Source: Methylomagnum ishizawai (GTDB lineage: Bacteria; Pseudomonadota; Gammaproteobacteria; Methylococcales; Methylococcaceae). Taken from it: a DNA stretch of 64,000 bases. A program made the translations under genes and the position numbers. This document shows, piece by piece, positions 40,485-50,100 of the stretch; positions within the stretch are counted from its first letter, which is position 1, and every line of letters begins with the position of its first letter. The stretch spans positions 2,568,150 to 2,632,149 of the forward strand of contig NZ_AP019783.1 of NCBI RefSeq assembly GCF_019670005.1. Direction: 5' to 3'. The notes under the pieces were generated by a model. The model saw nothing but the letters and a program-made list of their open reading frames with translations. It was not told the origin of the DNA and made no database searches.

Positions 40485-42293
40485 ATGTCACAAACCAATG
40501 ATCTCATCGACAACGGAACGGTGATATCAAAACGTCACAGGCAGGTCGCCGACCTCATCATCGATTATCTCGCCCAATTATCGGTGGACTATGTCTTCGG
40601 CATCCCAGGCGGTGCCATCGAACCGCTCTACAACGCCCTGGCCCATAGCGCCAGGAAGGGCGGGCCCAGGGCCGTCGTGGCACGGCACGAAACCAGCGCG
40701 GCGTTCATGGCCGATGGCTATTACCGGGAAACCGGCAAGCTGGGCGTGTGCTGCGGCACCACCGGGCCCGGCACCACCAACCTGGTCACGGGCGTGGCCT
40801 CGGCCTACGAAAACCATATCCCGATGTTGGTCGTCACCGCCCAGACCGCCCTGTCCCATTTCGGGCGGGGTGCCTTGCAGGAGTCCTCCTGCACCGGAAT
40901 CGATACCGTCGGCATCTTCCGTTACTGCACCCGCTACAGCACGCTCATCTCCCATGTGGACCAGTTCGAGCATAAATTCGCCGCCGCGGTGATGGCGGCC
41001 TTCGGCTCCCCGCACGGCCCGGCCCATATCAGCGTGCCCCTGGATATCCTCCGCCACCACCTGCCCGACACTCCCCCCCTCTACGACCTCGCCACCCACA
41101 CCCTACCCCCTTCCCTGCTCGACCGGGATATCACCAATAAACTCTGCCAGCAGATCGAACAGGCCCGCAAGCCGGTGTTCGTGATCGGCGGCGGCTGCGG
41201 CGAGGCCCGCGCCCACATCCTGGAACTGGCCTGCCTATTACACGCCCCGGTGGTGGCCACGCCCAACGGCAAGGGCCATGTCAGCTCCGACTTCCCCTTG
41301 TTCAAAGGCGTGATCGGCTTCGCCGGGCACCAAACCGCCAAGGACACCCTGGCCGACCCGGCCGTGGACCTGGTGGTCGCCATGGGCACGGCCCTGGGCG
41401 AATGGGAAAGCTGCGGCTGGAACACCGACCTCCTGATGAACAACCGGCTGATCCATATCGACTCCAACGAGCGCTACCTGATGCGCTCCCCGGTGGCCCG
41501 GCTCCAGGTACGGGGCCGCATCCTGTCGATCTTCGAATACGTGCTGGAATATTTCAAAAACCACAGCAAGGCCGGACTCCCCAAGGGTGGCATGGGCGAT
41601 GTGGACACCGCCAGCCAAGACACCCTGCTCCATTTCCGGCTCGACGAAGAACACAAATACGCGGATACTTCCGCCCCCATCAAACCGCAGCGGCTGATGC
41701 GGGAACTGGTGGATACCTTCCCCCGCAACACCTGCTTCCTGGCCGACGCCGGCAACAGCCAAGCCTGGGCCATCCATTACCTGCACCCCTTCGGTTGCGG
41801 GCCTTCCACCCAGGCCGCCCACGGCTCGGGCCGGTTCCGGCATTGCATGGAATTCGACTCGATGGGCTGGGCGATAGGCGCCGCCGTCGGCACCGCCCTG
41901 GGCAATCCGCGACAGCCGGTGGTCTGCATCACCGGGGACGGCAGCCTCTTGATGAGCGGCCAGGAGATCAGCGTCGCGGTCCAGGAAAAACTGCCCATCA
42001 TCTTCGTGGTGCTGAACGACTCCGCCCTGGGGATGGTCAAGCATGGCCAGCGCCTCCGGGGATCGGAGCCGGTCGCGTTCGAGTTGCCGCCCACGGATTT
42101 CCGGGCCTATGCCGAGGCCATGGGCGCGGCCGGCCAGATCATCCGTTCCCCGGCCGACCTCAGGGCGCTGGATATCGCCGCCCTGTGCGCCCGGCCCGGC
42201 CCCACGGTGCTGGATGTGCGGATCGACGCCGATGAAGTCCCCCCCATCGCCATGCGCATCAAAGTCCTGGGACTCGACGATGAAGCCGGCTAA
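40485..42293 (+). CDS. Thiamine-diphosphate-dependent enzyme, acetolactate-synthase-like
   Basis: The 602-residue protein has the three ThDP-enzyme domains. The PYR domain carries catalytic Glu E69 in VARHETSAAFMADGY, the centre follows with VFVIGGGCGE, and the PP domain has the Mg-ThDP motif GDGSLLMSG...VVLNDSALGM. It resembles acetolactate synthase large subunits, but no small subunit is present and the next two genes are citrate-synthase-fold proteins. It may therefore decarboxylate a 2-oxo acid and pass the carbanion to another acceptor. The start ATG at 40485 is the first codon after the AT-rich region. It overlaps the next gene by 14 bases, so coupling is strong. Confidence 0.85.
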   Translation: MSQTNDLIDNGTVISKRHRQVADLIIDYLAQLSVDYVFGIPGGAIEPLYNALAHSARKGGPRAVVARHETSAAFMADGYYRETGKLGVCCGTTGPGTTNLVTGVASAYENHIPMLVVTAQTALSHFGRGALQESSCTGIDTVGIFRYCTRYSTLISHVDQFEHKFAAAVMAAFGSPHGPAHISVPLDILRHHLPDTPPLYDLATHTLPPSLLDRDITNKLCQQIEQARKPVFVIGGGCGEARAHILELACLLHAPVVATPNGKGHVSSDFPLFKGVIGFAGHQTAKDTLADPAVDLVVAMGTALGEWESCGWNTDLLMNNRLIHIDSNERYLMRSPVARLQVRGRILSIFEYVLEYFKNHSKAGLPKGGMGDVDTASQDTLLHFRLDEEHKYADTSAPIKPQRLMRELVDTFPRNTCFLADAGNSQAWAIHYLHPFGCGPSTQAAHGSGRFRHCMEFDSMGWAIGAAVGTALGNPRQPVVCITGDGSLLMSGQEISVAVQEKLPIIFVVLNDSALGMVKHGQRLRGSEPVAFELPPTDFRAYAEAMGAAGQIIRSPADLRALDIAALCARPGPTVLDVRIDADEVPPIAMRIKVLGLDDEAG

Positions 42294-43101
42294 GGAAGTC
42301 ATACACACCCGTATCTGGGAAGAAACCCCCGAGGCCGGCAATCCGTTCGCCGCCGCCGTCTGCCGCTGCGGCGGCTACGATGTCTATGGCGACCTGCTGG
42401 GCAAAGCAAGCTGGGCCGAATACCTCTATCTCCTGTTCAAGCGGGAACGCCCGGCCCCGGCGGAGGCGCGGTTGCTGGAAGACCTGGCCGTGGCCCTGGC
42501 CAATCCCGGCCCGCGCGATCCCGGCGTACACGCCGCGATGTGCGGCGGGGTCGGCGGATCCACCCACGCCGCCAGCCTGATGGCCGCATTGGCCGTGGGT
42601 GCCGGGCAGTTGGGCGGGGCGCACGAAACCGCCCTCGCCATGGACCTCTGGCGGGACTGCGGCACCGACCTCAAGGCCTGGACCGGGCGGCTGCGGCAAC
42701 CGCCGGCCCCTCCCGGCCCCGCGGATATCTGGCCCGGAATCGACCACTTCCCCGGCTTCGATCCCAACGGCGCGGACTGCCCCCTGCCGGTGCGGCAAAC
42801 CCTCGCCCACCTCGCCGGGCTGAGTCCGGGCCCGGCCCTGCCCTGGCTGCATCGACAACGGCCCGACCTGGAAGCGGCGGCACGGTCGCCTTTGACCCTG
42901 ATCGGCGTGGCGGCGGCGGCCCTGGCCGACCTCGGCTTCGACCGCGACCAAGCCGAGATGCTCTGCCTGCTGCTGCGCCTGCCGGGCGCGGCGGTCCACG
43001 CCCTGGAACAGCGGGGCTACGGCTGGCGCAAATTCCCCTTTTTTGGCGACGGCCTCGTCCTCGCCGACGACCCCGGCCCGCGCCGCCCGGAAACAGACTG
43101 A
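42280..43101 (+). CDS. Citrate-synthase-fold protein, degenerate active site (subunit 1)
   Basis: This 273-residue protein matches the short citrate synthase/citryl-CoA lyase branch (YDVYGDLLGKASWAEYLYLLFK, GAGQLGGAHETALAM, LRLPGAAVHALEQRGYG). H115 fits the first catalytic His. The second His, normally in PGFGHP, is replaced (PGFDPN). The catalytic Asp before the LADLGF helix is not seen (PLTLIGVAAAALADLGF). Orthodox citrate synthesis is therefore doubtful. It starts inside the TPP enzyme gene and ends one base before its paralogue, so a heteromer with that paralogue is the natural guess. Confidence 0.75.
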   Translation: MKPAKEVIHTRIWEETPEAGNPFAAAVCRCGGYDVYGDLLGKASWAEYLYLLFKRERPAPAEARLLEDLAVALANPGPRDPGVHAAMCGGVGGSTHAASLMAALAVGAGQLGGAHETALAMDLWRDCGTDLKAWTGRLRQPPAPPGPADIWPGIDHFPGFDPNGADCPLPVRQTLAHLAGLSPGPALPWLHRQRPDLEAAARSPLTLIGVAAAALADLGFDRDQAEMLCLLLRLPGAAVHALEQRGYGWRKFPFFGDGLVLADDPGPRRPETD

Positions 43102-43102
43102 C

Positions 43103-43942
43103 ATGGGCGGCCCCGAACGGCTCGAACAAAGCGAGGACCGCTGGACCACCGGGATGGGCGCGTTCTTCCCGGCGGAAGGGCGCGTGGTGTTCCGCGGCAA
43201 GGACCTGCACCGCGATTGCAAGGACATGGCCTGGATGGAACTCCTGCTCTACGGCATCACCGGGCGCAGGTTCGACGCCAACCAAACCAGGCTGTTCGAG
43301 GGCATCTGGACCCTCTGCACCAGCTATCCCGACCCCAGGCTATGGAACAACCGGGTCGCGGCCCTGGCGGGGACCGTCCGCAGCACGGCCTCCTTGGCGG
43401 TCTGCGGGGCCAACGCGGTCTCCGAAGCCACGATCTACGGCCACCGGCCCATCATCGGGGCCATAGATTTCCTGCTGGCGGCCAAAACGGCCAGGGACCT
43501 CGGGGGAAACCTCGCGGAGTTCGTCAAGGACCGGCTACGGCGGAACCGGACCCTGCCCGGCTACGGCAGGCCGGTGCGGCGGACCGACGAGAGGATCGGC
43601 CCGGTGTTGGCCTTGCTCGGCGAACTGGGCTTCCCCCGCGGTCCCCATGTGGCGCTGGCCTTCGAGATCGAGGATATCCTGCTCGCCCACAGGTTCCGGC
43701 TGCCGATGAACATCGCGGCGCTGCTGGCCGCCATCGCGGCGGACCAGGGCCTCTCGCGCCGCGAATACCACCATTTCATGATCCTGGGTTTTTCCGCCGG
43801 CATGTTCCCCTGCTATATCGAGGCGGTAAACCAACCCGGCCTGGGCTTTTTCCCCCTGCGTTGCGATAGGATCGCCTACGAGGGCACCCCGGCCCGGCCG
43901 TGGCATACCCCCGCCGCGGGCGAACCGGGGCAATCGCCGTAA
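43103..43942 (+). CDS. Citrate-synthase-fold protein, degenerate active site (subunit 2)
   Basis: This 279-residue paralogue shares the layout of its neighbour. H114 (IYGHRPIIGAIDFL) aligns with H115 of subunit 1. LPGYGRPVRR stands where citrate synthases have PGFGHP, with the His changed to Arg. NIAALLAAIAADQGL stands where NVD is expected, with the Asp changed to Ala. It begins one base after the upstream gene and lies 44 bases before the TonB receptor. Non-catalytic or altered-chemistry citrate-synthase partners are the simplest reading. I know of no described function for such a pair. Confidence 0.72.
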   Translation: MGGPERLEQSEDRWTTGMGAFFPAEGRVVFRGKDLHRDCKDMAWMELLLYGITGRRFDANQTRLFEGIWTLCTSYPDPRLWNNRVAALAGTVRSTASLAVCGANAVSEATIYGHRPIIGAIDFLLAAKTARDLGGNLAEFVKDRLRRNRTLPGYGRPVRRTDERIGPVLALLGELGFPRGPHVALAFEIEDILLAHRFRLPMNIAALLAAIAADQGLSRREYHHFMILGFSAGMFPCYIEAVNQPGLGFFPLRCDRIAYEGTPARPWHTPAAGEPGQSP

Positions 43943-43986
43943 GCGCCCGGCCCCCGGAATCGATAGCCCCCTAACGGAAACCCCCT

Positions 43987-46116
43987 ATGGCCACGATATA
44001 TAGGCATGTCATCGGCCTTTTTCTGCTGCCCGGCATGGCGATGGCCCAAACGGTCGAGCAAGAAACGGTCGGGCAAGAAGATGAAAAGGTATTGCTTCAG
44101 GTTTATGGGAACGAGGAAATCATCAGCATCGCGACCGGCGGCAAGCAACGCATCTCCGAAGCCCCGGCCACCACCACCGTGATCACCGCCGAGGATATCA
44201 AGCGGATGGGCGCCACGGACCTCGACGAGGCCTTGGAGACGGTGCCCGGCCTCCACGTGGCGAGGAACACCACCGGCTACGATCCCATCTATACCATCCG
44301 GGGGATCTACTCCAAAGAAAACCCGCAGGTCCTGGTCCTCGTCAATGGAATACCCATCACCAACCTGTTCGTCGGCGACAGGAACCAAGTATGGGGGGGC
44401 ATGCCGGTCCAAGCCATTTCCCGCATCGAGGTGATCCGCGGCCCCGGATCGGCGCTATACGGCGCCGACGCCTTCGCCGGTGTCATCAACATCATCACCA
44501 AGACCAAGGAAGATATTAACGGCACCGAGATCGGCGGCAGGGTGGGCAGCTTCGACACCTATGACGGCTGGGGGCTGCACGGGGACACCTGGGCGGGCTT
44601 CGATGTGGCGGCCATGGTGGAATACCACCAAACCGCCGGACAAGACCGAACCATCCAAGCCGACGCCCAAACCCTGTACGACGGGCTTTACCACACCCAA
44701 GCCTCCCTGGCCCCCGGTTCCGTCAACCTCCAGCGCGAAAACTTCGATGCGCGCCTGGACCTTTCCCGCGAAAACTGGCGGGTGAGGGGCGGCCTGCAAC
44801 ACCGGAACAACTGGGGTACGGGTCCGGGGATAGGCCAGGCCCTCGACCCCAACGGACGCTTCTCCAGCGACCGTTGGAATGCCGATATCACCTACCACAA
44901 TCCAGAATTCACCAAGGACTGGGACGTAACGGCACAGGTCAGCTATTTCGACACCAGCCAGCAAGTGGGCGAGAACGCGCTGCTCTATCCCAAGGGGGCG
45001 GATTTCGGCACCGGCACCTTCACCCGCGGCATGATCGGCAACCCCGAGGTTTTCGAGCGCCAAGTCCGTTCCAACCTGTCGGCGTTCTATTCGGGCTTCG
45101 ACCGGCATGTCGTGAGATTGGGCATGGGCTTCAACTACCTCAGCATCTACGATGTCCGGGAAACCAAGAACTACTACATCCCCCTCGCCTCCGGCATTCC
45201 GCAACCCCTGGGAGGATTGGAGGATGTCAGCGACACCCCCGATGTCTTCCTCAAAAAAGGCAGCCGTACCGACACCTTCGCCTTCCTCCAGGACGAATGG
45301 CGTTTCTCCAACGACTGGCAACTCACCACCGGCGTGCGCTACGACCATTACTCCGACTTCGGCGACACCATCAATCCGCGCCTGGCCCTGGTCTGGGAAA
45401 CCCGCCAGGATTTGACCACCAAACTCCTCTATGGCCGGGCCTTCCGCGCCCCATCCTTCGCCGAAACCCGGAATATCAACAACCCGGTGGACCTTGGGAA
45501 TCCCAACCTGAAACCCGAGACCATCAATTCCATAGAGCTGGCTTTCGATTACCATCCCACGGATAAGCTCCGCCTCGGGGCCAATATCTTCAATTATTGG
45601 TGGAGCGATATCATCCGTTTCGTAGCCGCTCCCGGCTCGGGCACCTACATCGCCCAGAACAGCGGCCAACAAAACGGCCACGGCCTGGAACTGGAGGCGG
45701 ACTGGCAGGCCACCGAGGATTTCAAGCTCACCGGCTGGTACGCCTACCAGCATTCCATCGACCAGTCCACCCACCACGACGCCGGCTACGCCCCGCACCA
45801 CCAGCTCTACCTCCGGGGCGACTGGCAATTCCTGCCCAATTGGCATCTCAACCCCCAGGTCAAATGGATCCTGGACCGGGAACGGGCGGCCGGCGACAAC
45901 CGGCCCAATATCGCCGACTACAGCCTGGTCGACCTGACCCTCAGGCGCAAATACCTCATGGACCATTGGGAAATCGCCTTCTCGGTCCGCAACCTGTTCA
46001 ACACCGACGCCAGGGAGCCGAGTCCGGCGGGTTCCTCGGGCAACCCGGCCTTCATCCCCTACGACCTCCCGCTGGCCGGGCGCAACTTCTACGGGGAAAT
46101 CCGGTTTGAATTTTGA
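43987..46116 (+). CDS. TonB-dependent outer-membrane receptor
   Basis: The 709-residue protein has a signal peptide (about 1-20, cleavage after MAMA), a plug domain and a 22-strand barrel. Plug signatures are TTTVITAEDIKRMGATDLDEALETVPG and IEVIRGPGSALYGADAFAGVINIIT; the barrel ends with the aromatic residue F (EIRFEF). It resembles the CirA/BtuB class for iron-chelate, cobalamin or other scarce ligands. It follows the citrate-synthase-like pair by 44 bases and precedes a binding protein by 60 bases. The substrate is unknown. Confidence 0.92.
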   Translation: MATIYRHVIGLFLLPGMAMAQTVEQETVGQEDEKVLLQVYGNEEIISIATGGKQRISEAPATTTVITAEDIKRMGATDLDEALETVPGLHVARNTTGYDPIYTIRGIYSKENPQVLVLVNGIPITNLFVGDRNQVWGGMPVQAISRIEVIRGPGSALYGADAFAGVINIITKTKEDINGTEIGGRVGSFDTYDGWGLHGDTWAGFDVAAMVEYHQTAGQDRTIQADAQTLYDGLYHTQASLAPGSVNLQRENFDARLDLSRENWRVRGGLQHRNNWGTGPGIGQALDPNGRFSSDRWNADITYHNPEFTKDWDVTAQVSYFDTSQQVGENALLYPKGADFGTGTFTRGMIGNPEVFERQVRSNLSAFYSGFDRHVVRLGMGFNYLSIYDVRETKNYYIPLASGIPQPLGGLEDVSDTPDVFLKKGSRTDTFAFLQDEWRFSNDWQLTTGVRYDHYSDFGDTINPRLALVWETRQDLTTKLLYGRAFRAPSFAETRNINNPVDLGNPNLKPETINSIELAFDYHPTDKLRLGANIFNYWWSDIIRFVAAPGSGTYIAQNSGQQNGHGLELEADWQATEDFKLTGWYAYQHSIDQSTHHDAGYAPHHQLYLRGDWQFLPNWHLNPQVKWILDRERAAGDNRPNIADYSLVDLTLRRKYLMDHWEIAFSVRNLFNTDAREPSPAGSSGNPAFIPYDLPLAGRNFYGEIRFEF

Positions 46117-46176
46117 GTCCCGGCCCCCCCTGCGGGCGTACCCCCCTTCCGACGCGGGCCACCGGCCCCGGCCAGG

Positions 46177-47124
46177 ATGTGGCGCTTGAACAGGCCGGTC
46201 CGCGCCGTGCTGGCCGCCCTGGTGCTGGCCTTGTGGCCGGCCTTGGCCTTGGCCCAGGCCGCGCCGGTGGCGATCCTCTACCCCGACGTGCGCGAACCCT
46301 ACCGGAGCGTGTTCGCCAAGATCGTCGAGGGGATCCAGGCCGGCTTGAAAGTCCCCTCGGACAAATACATGGTGGAGGAAACCGACGATATCGCGGCCCT
46401 GGGGACGCGGCTGCGGGACGAGCAGGTCAAGGTGGTCGTCGCCCTGGGCCGCCTGGGGATGCTGGCGATCCGCAAGTTCCCGCCCGGGCTGCCGGTCGTG
46501 ATGGGGGCGGTCCTGGTCGTGCACAGCCCGGAAAGCGCGGCCTATTCGGGGATCGCCCTCACCCCGGACCCGGAGGTGTTGTTCGACTGGCTGAAGTCCC
46601 TGGTCGCCCCGGTCAAGCGGGTGACCGTGATCTACAACCAGGGCCGCGACGAATGGATGATGGTCCGGGCGCGGGAGGCCGCCAAGCGGCGCGGCCTGGC
46701 GCTGAACACCCTGCCGGCCGGGAACATCCGCGAAGCCGCCAACCTCTACCGGGACTTCTTCGGCCAAATCAAGGACAATTCGGAAGCCCTGTGGCTGCCC
46801 CAGGATAATTCGACCCTGGACGAAACCGCCCTGTTGCCGGCGGTCTTGAAAGAAGCCTGGGAAAAAAACCTGGTGGTGTTCTCGAACAATCCCGAACATG
46901 TCAAGAAAGGGGTATTGTTCTCGCTCTATCCCGACAACGAAGGCCTGGGCCACAGCCTCGCCGCCCTGGCCCAGGAATGGTTGCCGGGCGGGGGGAAACC
47001 CCCCGGCATCCTGCCCCTCAAGGACTTGCTGATCGCGGTGAACTCCCGCACCGCCGAGCATCTGGGGCTCAGGATATCCAGCCAGGACAAGCGCAAATTC
47101 AACCTGATCTTCCCCTCTCCCTGA
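46177..47124 (+). CDS. Periplasmic ABC-type substrate-binding protein (PF04392-like)
   Basis: The 315-residue product has a signal peptide (about 1-27, ending ALAQA) and the two-lobe fold of the ABC_sub_bind family (VAILYPDVREPYRSVF, VVVALGRLGMLAI, KRVTVIYNQGRD, VVFSNNPEHVKKGVLFSLYPD). No ABC permease or ATPase follows. Instead a large sensor kinase does, so it may present its ligand to that sensor rather than to a transporter. The ribosome site before the ATG is weak. Confidence 0.85.
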   Translation: MWRLNRPVRAVLAALVLALWPALALAQAAPVAILYPDVREPYRSVFAKIVEGIQAGLKVPSDKYMVEETDDIAALGTRLRDEQVKVVVALGRLGMLAIRKFPPGLPVVMGAVLVVHSPESAAYSGIALTPDPEVLFDWLKSLVAPVKRVTVIYNQGRDEWMMVRAREAAKRRGLALNTLPAGNIREAANLYRDFFGQIKDNSEALWLPQDNSTLDETALLPAVLKEAWEKNLVVFSNNPEHVKKGVLFSLYPDNEGLGHSLAALAQEWLPGGGKPPGILPLKDLLIAVNSRTAEHLGLRISSQDKRKFNLIFPSP

Positions 47125-47151
47125 AACCGTGCCAACCCATAACAAGCTCCG

Positions 47152-50100
47152 ATGAAAAAACGATCCCGGTCCTTGTTCGGTCGCACCAGCTTCCTGCACC
47201 AACTGGCGCTGACCTTCTCCATCGGCATCCTCTGCCTGGCCTTGCTGTCCTCGCTCGCCATCTCGACGCTGTCGAGCCGGATCGTGCATACCAAGCTCAT
47301 CGAGCAAGGATTGCAAGCCACCGAAACCCTGGCCGGGCAGAGCGCCCTGGCCCTGATCTACCTCAGCGGCGACAACGCCGAGGAACCCCTGCGGGCCGGG
47401 CTGGCCTTCCCGGACGTGCGGGGGGCCGGCATCTACGACCTCAACCACCACGCCCTCCTGGAAAAGGGCGAGGGCGCCATCCCGCCCGGCGCGGAAACCG
47501 GGGAATGGCCGCGCTGGCCGCGCTTGGACCTGGAAACCGCCGACGCCTGGTATTTCGTGGCCCCGGTCTACCTGAACATGGGCAAGGAGGACCAGGACTC
47601 GCCCTTCGCCGCCACGCCCAAGACGGCGGAACTGATCGGCCATGCGCGGATGAAGATGGGCAAGGACACCCTCAAGACCATGGCCGCCAGCATCCTGCGC
47701 ACCAACCTCGCGGTGTCGGTGGCCTTCGCCCTGCTGCTGCTGTTGTTGCTGCTGGCGATCACCCAGCGCCTGACCCACCCGCTCAAGAACCTGGCCGAGA
47801 TCATGGGCAAGGCCTCCTCCGGGGAGAAGAACCTCCGGGCCGACGTGCGCGGGCCCAAGGACATCATCGACATGGAACGCGCCTTCAACGCCATGATGGC
47901 GGTGTTGGAGACCCGCGAACTGCAATTGGAGAACGCCCGCGACGCCGCCCTGGAATCGGCGAGGATCAAGGGCGAATTCGCCGCCAACGTCAGCCACGAA
48001 CTGAGGACGCCGCTCAACGGCGTGCTGGGCATGTTGGAATTGCTGCACGACATGGGCCTCGGGCCCAAGCAGCACGAATACGTCAGCGTGGCCCGCAACG
48101 CCGGCGAATCCCTGCTCAAGCTGATCGACGATATCCTGGATTTCTCCCGCACCGATTCCGGCAAGCTGAAATTCCAGCCCATCGATTTCGATTTGCAGGA
48201 CATGCTGGACGAGGTCATCGGACTCCTGGCCGGGCAGGCCCAGCGCAAGCACATCGAACTGGCCTACGTGGTCGCCGACGAAGTCCCGCACCGGCTCAAG
48301 GGCGAACCGGCCCGCATCCGCCAGGTCCTGGTCAACCTGATCGGCAACGCCATCAAGTTCACCGAAAACGGCACGGTGGAGGTCCGGGGCAGGATCGACC
48401 CGACCGGGGGCAGGGAAGGCAAGGCCGCGCTCCGGTTCGAGGTGGCGGACAGCGGCATCGGCATCCCCGCCGAGGCCCAGCAGCGCATCTTCGAAGCCTT
48501 CACCCAAGCCGACGGTTCGACCACCCGCAACTACGGCGGCACCGGCCTCGGCCTCGCCATCTGCCGCAAATTGGTGGATTTCATGGGCGGGGATATCGGC
48601 GTCGACAGCGAACCCGGCCAGGGCAGCACCTTCTGGTTCACCATCCCCTTCGAGACGCCCTCCACCGAAACCCCGGCGCCGGTCCGCCCCCAGCGCGAGG
48701 ACATGGCGGGGCTACGCATCCTGATCGTGGACGACAGCCCGGTGAACTGCCGCTGCCTGGAGCAATTCCTGAAAAGCTGGGGGGCGTCCTACGCCAGCGC
48801 CGTCACCGGCTACCAGGCGCTGCGCCTGATGCGGATCGCCGCCGCCCGCGGCAAACCCTACCACATCGCCCTGGTGGACCAGATCATGCCGGGGCTGGGC
48901 GGCCTGGAACTGGCCCACCGCATCGCCGAGGACCCGGCCCTGGCGAAACTGCACATCGTGCTGATGGCGAGCCCGCCCGAACCCGAATGGGACGAAGCCC
49001 GGCCCGCCAATATCGTCGACAGCATCGCCAAGCCGGTGCAGGCCTCGCCCCTGCACGACTGCCTGATGAGCGCCAAGCTGGCCTTGCTCGAATACGCGCC
49101 CCATACCGGGCTGGCCGAGGCCAAGCACCCGACCTACGGCGGCAAGCGCATCCTGGTGGTGGAGGACAACCGCGCCAGCCAACAGGTCGCGCTCGGCATG
49201 CTGGAACGGTTGGGCTGCCAGACCGCCATCGCCAGCACCGGCCAGGAAGCCCTGGACGCCATCGCCCAGTCGCCGTTCGACCTGGTGCTGATGGATTGCC
49301 ATATGCCGCGCATGGACGGCTACGAAGCCTCGCGGCGCATCCGCATGCTGGGCGGCAACCCGGCCCAAATCCCCATCATCGCCATGACCGCCCATGTGCA
49401 GGACGGCGACAGCGACACCTGCATCGCGGCCGGCATGGACGATTACCTGTCCAAGCCCTTGAAGATGGAGCCGCTCAAGGACAAGCTCACCCGCTGGCTC
49501 TCGCAGGAACGCGACCGGCTCCGGGCCGAACCCCAGGACCCGGCGGCGGACGCCGACCCCGCGCTACCGCCGCCCGCCGCCCCGGACTGCCTGGACCGGG
49601 AAATCCTGGACAAGCTGCGCGAGGAAACCGGCCCGGCGTATTTCCGTATCATCGAGGTGTTCCTGGAGGACACGCCGATGTACCTGCGGTCGCTGGAGAA
49701 GGCCATCGCGGCGGAGGACTTCGCCGCCATCGAGGAAGTCGCCCACTGCCTCAAGGGCAGCGGCAAGAACCTGGGGGCGCACGGCCTGGTGGAACTGACC
49801 CGGCAACTGGAGGAACTGGGCCGGGGCGGCGGCGAGGACACCGCGCCCGAACTCTACGCCCGGCTGACCGAGGAATACGAACGGCTGGTGGTCGAACTGC
49901 GCGGGCAAAACCCCCACCCGCGCCGCGCCCAGAAAACGGTGGAACCCAAGGAAACCCCGCGCATCGTGGTGGCCGACGACGACCGCTCCATGCGCTTCGC
50001 CCTGCACAACGTCCTGCTCAAGGACGGCTACCAGATCGAGCAGGCCACCAACGGCCTGCAAGCCCTGGCCCTGTGCGAGCGCAAGATGCCGGACCTGCTC

